This document shows positions 7,098 to 13,048 of a stretch of 17,726 nucleotides of DNA, one piece after another. The notes under the pieces are model-generated. The model made no database searches. It was given only the letters and a program-made list of their open reading frames with translations, and had not been told where the DNA came from. Position 1 is the first letter of the stretch. Each line of letters begins with the position of its first letter. Source of the stretch: JANFXS01 sp022791155 (GTDB lineage Bacteria > Bacillota > Clostridia > Lachnospirales > Anaerotignaceae); contig CATJUX010000070.1 of NCBI GenBank assembly GCA_949743895.1, positions 1-17,726 of the forward strand, written 5' to 3'. Both the position numbers and the translations under genes were made by a program.

Positions 7098-7235
7098 TTT
7101 TGCAAAAAGCTTTCACGCGGACAGTGTGTTTTGTGAACCACAGTTCCTTCTATGTTTTATGTGTTGCCACTCTTTCCATTTCAACATTCTGTTTTCTGTG
7201 ATTGCCTTGCCACACCCAGCGGCAAGCATATGTAA

Positions 7236-7716
7236 TCACTTTTTCCAGCTCAATATTCCGCCCATTGAAGCCGAACGCGCCATTGCCTGATAACGTGCCA
7301 AATATCCCTCCTATATCTTTGGCTCAAAGCGCCATTTTTCTTTGCGTTTTTTCAATTCATCTTCACTGACATGCAGTGTCACTTCTTTTTTATAAACATC
7401 AACAGTGATGCTGTCGGCAATCACCTCTCTTGACGGAAGAATATGGTGCACGCCAATTGTTCCATTGCCCACGCTGTCACAGCAGCCTATCACGCCAAAT
7501 TCAACCGCGTTTCCCCCGCCAAGTGCACACCTTTTTTGACAAACTCGGCAACCTGCCTAAGATAAAATGCTTCGGAACAACATCACTGAATGCATTTGCA
7601 ATTCCAATGCTGGGCCGCCTTAAGTCATCGTCATCAAGGCCCGCCGCTTTATACACACGGCATGGATGCAACTGATGTTTCTCATTCTCAGATGCACTTT
7701 CCCCAAAGTTGCTCAT
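7236..7716 (-). pseudogene. ilvD: Dihydroxy-acid dehydratase remnant with internal deletion and frameshifts
   Basis: Read across three frames, this is the two ends of IlvD, the Fe-S dehydratase of branched-chain amino acid synthesis. From ATG 7716 (behind AGAAGGA) frame 1 gives YKAAGLDDDDLRRPSIGIAN and VVPKH. A one-base loss near 7562-7566 moves to LRQVAEFVKKGVHLAG. A second one-base loss, in a G run near 7513-7519, moves to NAVEFGVIGCCDS and LPSREVIADS. The sequence then jumps without the enzyme's middle (about 380 residues) to its C-terminus: ITVDVYKKEVTLHVSEDEL, KWRFEPKI, a TAG stop, then in the same frame EGYLARYQAMARSASMGGIL. Full-length IlvD is about 550-570 residues; roughly 175 codons remain. 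It cannot encode an active enzyme. No T-box motif was seen upstream. Confidence 0.93.
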
Positions 7717-7739
7717 AAATATTCCTTCTTTTCCCAATT

Positions 7740-8016
7740 AAAACCGTTAAGCCATGTTTTTATATATATAAAGACAATATATGTCTTAATATATCATATA
7801 TAAAAATATTGCTTTTGACCACAGAATACTATAAAAACTTAAACACCATTTTTGCTTCATTCATCACATATCAATACATATCATTCAGAGGTTGCACTTA
7901 GACTAATCCTTTATTTTTCGATTGTCAATATACAAAACATAAATTATATTTCATCATGTGAACAATTTTGAAATTTCTCATTTCATGCGCAATCAGCAGA
8001 TTTTTGATAAAATACA
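7740..8016. other. Intergenic AT-rich stretch without a gene
   Basis: No coding frame with a ribosome binding site is seen. Short structures are present: AAGACA-5-TGTCTT (near 7773-7789), two ACATATCA direct repeats exactly 10 bp apart (7866-7873 and 7876-7883), and the small palindrome TTAG-A-CTAA (7898-7906). They may be remains of the former ilvD regulatory region. No riboswitch or T-box consensus was recognised. Confidence 0.4.
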
Positions 8017-8060
8017 AAACAAAAAGCCGGCATTCCAAAAAATCGTTTTGGAACACCGGC
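8017..8060 (-). terminator. Intrinsic terminator of the NlpC/P60 gene
   Basis: On the minus strand GCCGGTGTTCCAAAA (8046-8060) pairs with TTTTGGAATGCCGGC (8026-8040) and is followed by TTTTTGTTTTG. Two stem positions are G-U wobbles on the minus-strand RNA but would be C-A mismatches on the plus strand, which confirms the orientation. The stop codon is about 20 bp upstream. Confidence 0.9.
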
Positions 8061-8078
8061 CATAACTTCATATTAAAA

Positions 8079-9194
8079 TCATCTCAAAACCCTTCTTGCC
8101 GTGACATACTTTGTGTTGTAATAGTCTTCAGAAAGGCTGTTGATTGTGACACCCCACTGTTTTCCGCTTGATGAGTGAATTATCCTTCCATCACCCATAT
8201 ATATTCCCACATGTGAAATGTATCCTTTGTTTGTGGCATTCGTAGTGTCAAAGAACACAAGGTCTCCCGCCTGAAGATTTGCCCTTTCAACATAAACTCC
8301 ATTATATGCCATGTCAGCTGAACTTCTGTTCAAACTTATTCCAAAGTTTTTCATCACTGCATAGACAAAACCTGAGCAGTCAACTCCAGAATTGAGATTT
8401 GTTCCGGCCCATGAATAAGGCGTTCCCAAAAATTGTTTGGCATATGAAACAATGGAGTCGCCCTTTGATGAAATGCTTCTTGAGGGTTTTTCGCCATTAC
8501 GAACAGCAACAAACTCTCCACTCACATATCCTGTTTCGCCATCATAGGTTGAAACCTTAACCCAGTCTCCATTAACTTCCAAAACGTCAAGAACGTCATC
8601 AAGCGGCAATGTTGTTATCACTTCACTTTCTGTTGAAGCTGATGATCTAAGCCTCAATGAAGAACCTGTCACAATTGCATATGTCTGTGTTGCGGCTTCG
8701 CTTTCACCGCCTGAAAATTCTCCAACTCCGTCAAGCATGTCGCCTGTCACATAGTCTTTGTTTATGTATGCTGTTTCTCCACTTCCACGTCTGATTTGAT
8801 ACCAATCGCCATTTTGTGCAGTGACTGTGACTGTGTCGCCGCTGTTCACCTTTCCAACAACTTCAGATGAAGTTGAAGCACTTTGACGCACGTTAACATC
8901 GCTTTCATTTATTGTTCCTTTAACAGAAGAAACATCTATGTATTCAGCTGAAATATATGCTTCATCGGCATTTTTAGAAGATATTTTATACCAATCGCCA
9001 TCTTTTTCAATGATCTCGACAACATCACCCTCGTTGAGCGTGTCAACCTTTTCAGCTGATGTGTTTTTTTCGGCCCTCACGTTAACATTGCTGCCATTTA
9101 TAGTTCCTTCAACAGCGGCCATGGCGCTGAATGAAAATCCAATTGTAAATATGGAGCTAAAAATCACAGCAGAAGTTAATTTATGCAATAACAT
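8079..9194 (-). CDS. Secreted SH3b(x3)-NlpC/P60 cell-wall endopeptidase
   Basis: A 371-residue exported peptidoglycan hydrolase. Residues 1-26 are a signal peptide ending FSAMA-A. Three bacterial SH3 domains follow at about 28-88, 92-150 and 172-231, each with the N/L-V-R...G-D-W-Y/V-K/Q pattern that binds cell wall. The C-terminal NlpC/P60 domain (about 245-371) has Cys273 in DCSGFVYAV, His328 in GYISHVGIYMG and His340 in RIIHSSS, the expected catalytic triad; such enzymes cut D-gamma-glutamyl-diamino acid bonds in stem peptides. GGGGG six bases or so before the ATG supports the start. A perfect sigma-A promoter lies 58 bp upstream with two WalR-like boxes around it, suggesting control by the essential WalRK wall-homeostasis system. 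It is monocistronic. Confidence 0.95.
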   Translation of the reverse strand: MLLHKLTSAVIFSSIFTIGFSFSAMAAVEGTINGSNVNVRAEKNTSAEKVDTLNEGDVVEIIEKDGDWYKISSKNADEAYISAEYIDVSSVKGTINESDVNVRQSASTSSEVVGKVNSGDTVTVTAQNGDWYQIRRGSGETAYINKDYVTGDMLDGVGEFSGGESEAATQTYAIVTGSSLRLRSSASTESEVITTLPLDDVLDVLEVNGDWVKVSTYDGETGYVSGEFVAVRNGEKPSRSISSKGDSIVSYAKQFLGTPYSWAGTNLNSGVDCSGFVYAVMKNFGISLNRSSADMAYNGVYVERANLQAGDLVFFDTTNATNKGYISHVGIYMGDGRIIHSSSGKQWGVTINSLSEDYYNTKYVTARRVLR

Positions 9195-9229
9195 GGTATA
9201 CCCCCATTTATAATCGTTTTAATCAAATT

Positions 9230-9246
9230 GTTACGTATTTGTTACA
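9230..9246 (-). promoter_or_regulatory. WalR-like box overlapping the hydrolase transcription start
   Basis: Minus-strand TGTAAC-AAATA-CGTAAC matches the known WalR (YycF) direct repeat TGTWAH-N5-TGTWAH at 11 of 12 positions. It begins about 5 bp after the -10 of the promoter at 9252-9280, so bound regulator would block initiation. In Bacillus subtilis, boxes at such positions go with repression. That WalRK exists in this organism is assumed. Confidence 0.5.
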
Positions 9247-9251
9247 TGTTA

Positions 9252-9280
9252 ATTATAGAGTTGTATGCCGAAAATGTCAA
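9252..9280 (-). promoter_or_regulatory. Perfect-consensus sigma-A promoter of the NlpC/P60 gene
   Basis: Minus-strand TTGACA (9275-9280), 17-bp spacer and TATAAT (9252-9257): every consensus base is present at the ideal spacing. The leader to the ATG at 9194 is about 50 nt. Such strength suggests either high constitutive output or repression by a factor bound nearby. Confidence 0.88.
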
Positions 9281-9370
9281 CTGCAAATTAAAAATTAACC
9301 TTCAAATTGGATTTTTTTGTATATTTCCAACAAAATCAATTACTTTTTTCTTAAAAATGGAGATTTTTTT

Positions 9371-9387
9371 TGTAATATACTTGTAAT
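9371..9387 (+). promoter_or_regulatory. Exact WalR-like box upstream of the hydrolase promoter
   Basis: TGTAAT-ATACT-TGTAAT is an exact match to the WalR consensus TGTWAH-N5-TGTWAH. It lies about 95-110 bp upstream of the hydrolase -35, in inverted orientation to the gene. Other GTTACA half-sites occur nearby (9409-9414 and 9432-9437). The region is AT-rich, so one match might be chance; two boxes flanking a wall-hydrolase promoter are less likely to be. Confidence 0.5.
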
Positions 9388-9479
9388 ATATTTCGTATAT
9401 TAAAAAATTGTTACATTTATTTTGCCAGTTTCGTTACATATATTTAAACAAATAATTACAAACAAATAAATTTTTATAA

Positions 9480-9699
9480 ACGCAAAAATTCTCGGTTTAA
9501 GGCGGTTTTCGCGCCAAAACTTCAAAATTTTAATATAAAGCTTGTCTTTCTCAACTTTTTGCTTCTTTCCGCAACTCAGATGAGAAACTCGAAAAAACTT
9601 CCTTTTTTCTTAGTCGCTCCGCCTCTCAAAACAATCCGCGAATAAATTTTCCCATAAGTGAAAGATTTATTTTTCAGCTTGTCTTTCTCCACTTCTTGC
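9480..9699 (-). ncRNA. Candidate structured RNA or dispersed repeat, unassigned
   Basis: A gene-free stretch that begins about 5-10 bp after an extended -10 promoter. It contains two copies of a 24-nt sequence (9539-9562 and 9676-9699, 22 of 24 identical, shared core GAGAAAGACAAGCT). On the minus strand several pairings stand out: ATCCGC (start of the putative transcript) with GCGGAT 60 nt later; AAGT-bulge-GAAAGA with TCTTTCACTT; a nested GAG, ACT, AAAAAA / TTTTTT, AGT, CTC hairpin; CTCA-TC-TGAG; and GGCG-CGAAAAC-CGCC near the end. No ORF with an RBS is present, and no RNA family was recognised. No convincing terminator with a U-run was found, so the 3' end is a guess. Alternatives: an extragenic repeat element, or a long untranslated leader. 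Confidence 0.35.
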
Positions 9700-9703
9700 G
9701 GAT

Positions 9704-9732
9704 ATTATATCATAAAATTTCTTTTTATACAA
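9704..9732 (-). promoter_or_regulatory. Extended -10 promoter reading into the repeat region
   Basis: Minus-strand TTGTAT (9727-9732), 17-bp spacer and TATAAT (9704-9709), with TG one base before the -10 (TGATATAAT). No protein-coding gene follows for about 500 bp, and the next gene has its own perfect promoter. The transcript is therefore likely to be non-coding or a decayed unit. Confidence 0.65.
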
Positions 9733-9917
9733 ACTTAATTTATTTCAGTGCTCATTCTTCAAAATTCCGCAATCAGCAATGGAGAATTTTCCGGTTTTTT
9801 ATATTTTAAGTTCCTCAAAGTTTTTCCAAATCAAACAGCCTTTAGCCGCCAAAAAAATCTTCTTCAAACACAGGCATTTTAGGCCATGCACATCATTGCC
9901 AACCAAATATGCACGCG
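9733..9917. other. Intergenic stretch between terminator and promoter, no gene
   Basis: No supported gene. An imperfect inverted repeat AAAATTCC...GGA-G-AATTTT lies at 9761-9790 without a U-run on the minus strand. The plus-strand open frame starting at 9779 has no ribosome binding site and runs antisense into the 3' end of the binding-protein gene, so it is not called. Confidence 0.5.
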
Positions 9918-9958
9918 CAAATCAAAACAGCGGCAAGCTTTTCAAAAGCATTGCCGCC
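9918..9958 (-). terminator. Intrinsic terminator of the substrate-binding protein gene
   Basis: Minus-strand GCGGCAA, T, GCTTTT, G, AAAAGC, TTGCCGC forms a 13-bp stem with a tiny loop (9930-9957), followed by TGTTTTGATTTG. It is about 70 bp past the stop codon at 10027. Confidence 0.78.
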
Positions 9959-10026
9959 GCTTCCTTTGTCAAAGTGCTTTTTCGCCACTCATTTTGTTTG
10001 GCAAAAAATCAAACACATGTCTTTTT

Positions 10027-11031
10027 TTATTTGACTGTCTCAACAGCTTTCTTTGCAAATTCTGTGTCAACAAATTTGTCAAAATCAACTCTGCCGCTGA
10101 GCTCGCCTCCTTCTTCCATTATGTCCTGAATGAGTTCAAAGCCCTCTTCACTGAAAACAGGATCTCCCTTCCATGTGTCTTGAGATTTATATCTGTCTAT
10201 TATCTTCGTCAGCGATTCAATGTTGCTGTCTTCAAAATAAGGAAGGCAAACTTCTGCAATTTCTGCTGATGAATGTTCATTCACCCATTTTTGGCCCTTG
10301 TATATGGCATTTGTGAATTTTTGAACCGTTTCAGCATTTTCCTCAATATATTCCTGTGATGCCATATACACAGTGTATGGAACATATCCGCTTGCCTCGC
10401 CAAGGCTTGCCACAATATATCCATTTCCCTGCTCCTCCAAAGTTGTGGCCACAGGCTCAAACTCAACAGTATAGTCTCCCACATCAGCCACAAACGCGCC
10501 ACTTGTTGAAGTGAATGAAATGTTGTTTATAATGTCGACATTTTCACCAATTTTCATGCCATTTTCTTTGATTATATATTCCAAAATGAGTTCTGGCATG
10601 CCTCCAAGGCGGCCGCCTATGACAGATTTTCCCTGAAGATCGCTCCACTTGAATTCGGGCTCCTCTGTTCTTGAAACAAGAAAATTCCCGGCACGCTGTG
10701 TGAGCTGGGCAAATGCTTTTGGATAGCCCTCTTTGCCCTCATTATAAACATATATTCCGGCTTCTGTTCCCAAAAGTGCTATGTCAGCACTGTCTGAAAG
10801 CAATGCTGTCATCGATTTGTCAGCTCCCTGGCCAACATCCAAAACTATTTCTATGCCCTCTTCTTCAAAAAAGCCCTCCGCCATAGCCACATATTGCGGT
10901 GCATAAAATATTGAATGAACAACCTCGTTAAGCCGCACTTCCGTGAGTTCTTCTTCCTTTGAGCAGCCTGATAAAACTCCAATGATAAGCAGAAGTGATG
11001 AAAAAACACACAATAAAGCTCTTTTTTTCAT
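10027..11031 (-). CDS. ABC transporter substrate-binding lipoprotein, NMT1/SsuA-like
   Basis: A 334-residue periplasmic-binding-type lipoprotein anchored outside the membrane. It has a lipoprotein signal peptide with lipobox LSGC (Cys23). The mature part follows the NMT1/THI5-SsuA pattern: EVVHSIFYAPQYVAMAEGFFEEEGIEIVL reading (in pieces) as the first lobe, GQGADKSMTALLSDSADIALLGTEAG (ligand-loop region), LQGKSVIGGRLGGMPELILEYII, and a helical C-terminus. Members bind sulfonates, taurine, nitrate or thiamine precursors. GGAGG lies seven bases or so before the ATG. The permease and ATPase are absent here, so it is an orphan or works with a transporter elsewhere. It is 73 bp downstream of the ferredoxin-type gene, on the same strand, with no terminator seen between. 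It is probably co-transcribed and may share its redox regulation. Confidence 0.9.
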   Translation of the reverse strand: MKKRALLCVFSSLLLIIGVLSGCSKEEELTEVRLNEVVHSIFYAPQYVAMAEGFFEEEGIEIVLDVGQGADKSMTALLSDSADIALLGTEAGIYVYNEGKEGYPKAFAQLTQRAGNFLVSRTEEPEFKWSDLQGKSVIGGRLGGMPELILEYIIKENGMKIGENVDIINNISFTSTSGAFVADVGDYTVEFEPVATTLEEQGNGYIVASLGEASGYVPYTVYMASQEYIEENAETVQKFTNAIYKGQKWVNEHSSAEIAEVCLPYFEDSNIESLTKIIDRYKSQDTWKGDPVFSEEGFELIQDIMEEGGELSGRVDFDKFVDTEFAKKAVETVK

Positions 11032-11104
11032 TTTCTTCCTCCAAATTTTTTTATTACAATATATTCACCTCTGCTTATCACAGTGCTTGTGCAGTTAAAA
11101 AATT

Positions 11105-11794
11105 TTATAATTTTATACACCCGTCAGTTGTTATTGTGAAAACTTCCACAGGAACTTTTTTGCCGCTCATGTCAACCGCATTCATCACAGCATTTTCAAT
11201 CCCTTTGCAACATGGAACTTCCATTCGCAAAACAGTGACACTTTTAACATCGTTTTCTCTTAATATGTCACCAAGCTTTTGAGAATAATCGACAGCATCA
11301 AGCTTTGGACAGCCTATAACAGTTGTTTTGTTTTCAATGAACTTTCTGTGAAAATCGCCATATGCAAAAGCTGTGCAGTCAGCAGCCACAAGAAGATTGG
11401 CGCCTTCAAAAAAGTCAGCTTTCACAGGAACAAGTTTTATCTGCACAGGCCATTGCAAAAGTCTTGATTTAATCTCAAATCCCGCTTCATCAAAATCATT
11501 TTTTTCATTTTCAGCCAACACATGCCTGCTTGATTGAAAGCTGCCGCCTTTTTGTTTTTTCGCCTTGTTTTCATTGGCCGCTTTTTCATCATATGCCGCC
11601 GCCTCTCTTTCAACAAATGATATTGCGCTTTCTGGACAAGCCGGAAGACAGTCGCCAAGCCCGTCACAATAATCCTCTCTCATGAGTTTCGCTTTCCCAT
11701 CAATCACACATATGGCACCCTCGTGACATGCTTCTGCACATATTCCACAGCCATTGCATTTTTCTTCATCTATTTCAATAATTTTTCTTATCAT
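11105..11794 (-). CDS. Two-cluster 4Fe-4S ferredoxin-type protein with Cys-containing C-domain
   Basis: A 229-residue cytosolic redox protein. The N-terminus has one complete cluster motif (C13, C16, C19, C23) and a second motif C43-x5-C49-x3-C53-P that lacks the usual Cys at the +3 position (Leu46 instead). A charged Lys/Glu/Asn linker (64-105) joins a C-terminal domain with more cysteines: DCTAFAYGDF (C140), IGCPKLD (C162), VPCCKG (C195-C196) and C226. That domain recurs, as I recall, in clostridial ferredoxin-like proteins near Crp/Fnr or hybrid-cluster genes, but its function is not known to me. GGAGGG precedes the ATG by five bases. It diverges from the Crp/Fnr gene across a shared palindrome and is followed by a binding-protein gene. 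Electron transfer or cluster sensing are the likely roles. Confidence 0.85.
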   Translation of the reverse strand: MIRKIIEIDEEKCNGCGICAEACHEGAICVIDGKAKLMREDYCDGLGDCLPACPESAISFVEREAAAYDEKAANENKAKKQKGGSFQSSRHVLAENEKNDFDEAGFEIKSRLLQWPVQIKLVPVKADFFEGANLLVAADCTAFAYGDFHRKFIENKTTVIGCPKLDAVDYSQKLGDILRENDVKSVTVLRMEVPCCKGIENAVMNAVDMSGKKVPVEVFTITTDGCIKL

Positions 11795-11830
11795 TCATGC
11801 CCTCCAAAAAATATTTAATATTGTTTTTTG

Positions 11831-11859
11831 TTGATTCAACGATAATAATATACTACAAT
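11831..11859 (+). promoter_or_regulatory. sigma-A-like promoter of the Crp/Fnr gene
   Basis: TTGATT (11831-11836), 17-bp spacer, TACAAT (11854-11859). The start would fall near 11866, so the palindrome at 11875-11888 lies just downstream (about +9 to +22), a position suited to autorepression. Confidence 0.6.
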
Positions 11860-11874
11860 ACACTATATAAATCA

Positions 11875-11888
11875 GTTGTAATTACAAC
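11875..11888. promoter_or_regulatory. Perfect palindrome, probable Crp/Fnr-family operator
   Basis: GTTGTAATTACAAC is a perfect 14-bp palindrome between a Crp/Fnr gene and its divergent neighbour, of the TTG...CAA type typical of this regulator family. Its centre is about 41 bp upstream of the start predicted from a -10-like TATATT (11847-11852, minus strand) for the ferredoxin-type gene, the class II activator position. It would thus repress one side and activate the other. The cognate regulator is inferred from proximity. Confidence 0.62.
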
Positions 11889-11901
11889 AGAAAGGGCATT
11901 T

Positions 11902-12549
11902 ATGAACATATTCAATCAAAAACTATTTAGTGGAATTGACAGCAACGGCCTAAAAGCATTGACAGATTGTTTCAACAGTGAAATCAAAACTTTCGCCAAA
12001 GACGAATTCGTTTTGTCTGCCGGAAACAAAACATCTCAAATAGGTGTAATAATTTCTGGAATGGTTCTTTTGGTCAATGACGATTTTTGGGGCAACCGCA
12101 CTATTATATCGGAAATTGGCAAAGGCGACATATTTGCCGAATCATATGCATGCGCTGACAACGAACCCATGGCCGTCAGTGTGCTTGCCGCCGAAAAAAG
12201 TGAAATTCTTTTTTTCAGTCCAAAAAAAATATTGTCATCAAAATCCATTCCCCACGACACACAAATGAGGTTTATACAAAATCTTCTCAAAATACTTGCC
12301 GAAAAAAATATACTGCTAACCAAAAAAATGGAACACATAACAAAGCGTTCCTCACGCGAAAAACTTCTTTCATATCTTTCCTCGCAATCACAAAAAAACG
12401 GTTCTCCCTCATTTGACATTCCATTCAACCGCCAGCAAATGGCCGATTATCTCTCACTTGACAGAAGCGCCATGTCAAACGAACTTTGCCGCTTGAGAGA
12501 CGAGGGTCTTTTGAGTTTCAAAAAAAACCATTTTGTTCTCAAGCAATAA
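11902..12549 (+). CDS. Crp/Fnr-family transcriptional regulator
   Basis: A 215-residue DNA-binding regulator. Residues about 8-120 form a cyclic-nucleotide-binding-like beta barrel (FVLSAGNKTSQIGVIISGMV, GNRTIISEIGKGDIFAES). A dimerisation helix follows (120-148), then the Crp-type winged helix (174-212): FNRQQMADYLSLDRSAMSNELCRLRDEGLL. It lacks the N-terminal cysteine cluster of Fnr and the Arg/Ser cAMP pocket pattern, so the signal is probably not cAMP. HcpR-like nitrosative-stress or ArcR-like redox sensing are possibilities. The open frame extends 35 codons upstream through the promoter; GAAAGG seven bases before ATG 11902 fixes the start. It lies divergent from the ferredoxin-type gene across GTTGTAATTACAAC. 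No clear terminator follows. Confidence 0.93.
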   Translation: MNIFNQKLFSGIDSNGLKALTDCFNSEIKTFAKDEFVLSAGNKTSQIGVIISGMVLLVNDDFWGNRTIISEIGKGDIFAESYACADNEPMAVSVLAAEKSEILFFSPKKILSSKSIPHDTQMRFIQNLLKILAEKNILLTKKMEHITKRSSREKLLSYLSSQSQKNGSPSFDIPFNRQQMADYLSLDRSAMSNELCRLRDEGLLSFKKNHFVLKQ

Positions 12550-12697
12550 AGCAATTTCAACCAAAAATTTATGCGGCGTCCATCAAAAAGGCGCCGCAAA
12601 ATCAAAATATATAAAATCAAAGACACTCAAAGTCCGCATCAGCATTTTGCCCCTCATTTGCATTCAAATGAAAGCGGTGTTGCAACAACAATTTTTT
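12550..12697. other. Intergenic stretch after the Crp/Fnr gene, no gene seen
   Basis: No supported gene. A GCGGCG/CGCCGC stem (12573-12578 with 12592-12597) lacks a U-run on the plus strand and has only TAAATTTTTGG on the minus. A small hairpin CATTTG-4-CAAATG lies at 12655-12670. Either may help end the regulator transcript but neither is a standard terminator. Confidence 0.4.
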
Positions 12698-12732
12698 TTT
12701 GAAAACAGAAGAACCAACTTTTTGTGAGTTGG
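12698..12732 (-). terminator. Terminator after the Cys-rich peptide gene
   Basis: Minus-strand CCAACT (12727-12732) pairs with AGTTGG (12714-12719) around CACAAAA, then TTCTTCTGTTTTC. A short stem with a modest U-rich tail, about 60 bp past the stop at 12790. Confidence 0.58.
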
Positions 12733-12789
12733 AACATTAAATTCATGATTTACATTGTCACTTTTTTGAATGGACAGCTTTTCATGTTT

Positions 12790-12909
12790 TCATTTTATGT
12801 GCCGCTGCCCTCCCTTTCTGCACCTTGAGCAGTTTCCACAGCATCCTCTGTCTTTGTTCGCAAAATAATATATAACCGGAATAGCAATCAAAATCAATAT
12901 AAACGCCAT
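12790..12909 (-). CDS. FeoB-associated Cys-rich membrane peptide
   Basis: A 39-residue peptide: one hydrophobic membrane helix (MAFILILIAIPVIYYFA), then a short basic tail holding four cysteines, RGCCGNCSRCRKGG. This matches the pattern of the FeoB-associated Cys-rich membrane proteins that usually follow feoB, the ferrous iron permease gene. No feoA or feoB is in the window, so it stands alone. AGGGG lies eight bases before the ATG at 12909; an in-frame ATG at 12915 is only two bases from it and is less likely. A terminator lies on either side, so it is probably its own unit. The cysteines could bind iron or a cluster. The family call rests on length, topology and Cys spacing. Confidence 0.8.
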   Translation of the reverse strand: MAFILILIAIPVIYYFANKDRGCCGNCSRCRKGGQRHIK

Positions 12910-12984
12910 AATCATCACCCCTAATTATAATATATGGCATTCTATAAAAATTTGTTTAATAAAATTATAAAAAATATTTTTTAT

Positions 12985-13036
12985 AAAACAAACCGCAGCT
13001 TTCAAGCTTCAGCTTTGAAAACCACGGCTCCGGTTT
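12985..13036 (-). terminator. Terminator of the padR-HAAS operon
   Basis: Minus-strand AACCG-G-AGC (13027-13035) pairs with GCT-G-CGGTT (12991-12999), enclosing a second TTTCAA/TTGAAA hairpin, followed by TGTTTTAT. On the plus strand the stem is followed by seven Ts, so it could act in both directions. Confidence 0.65.
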
Positions 13037-13048
13037 TTTTAATATATT

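Noticed and set aside
7027..7116. N-terminal extension of the hydroxyacid dehydrogenase
   Set aside because: The extension overlaps an intrinsic terminator and lacks a ribosome site; GGGAGGG precedes ATG 7026.
7740..8016. T-box leader for the ilvD locus
   Set aside because: The conserved GGTGGNACCGCG T-box sequence was looked for on the minus strand and is not present.
9539..9699. Direct repeat pair as a minimal CRISPR array
   Set aside because: Only two copies, 113 nt apart, with two mismatches and no cas genes; spacing is far from repeat-spacer geometry.
9779..10129. Plus-strand open frame of 116 codons
   Set aside because: No ribosome binding site, no recognisable protein features, and its 3' third is antisense to the well-supported binding-protein gene; it also crosses that gene's terminator.
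11797..11901. Upstream extension of the Crp/Fnr protein by 35 residues
   Set aside because: It would run through the promoter and palindrome, has no ribosome binding site, and is unlike the family; ATG 11902 has GAAAGG in place.
12573..12597. GCGGCG/CGCCGC hairpin as terminator of the Crp/Fnr gene
   Set aside because: No T-run follows on the plus strand (AAAATCAAAAT instead), so it does not meet the definition of an intrinsic terminator in that direction.
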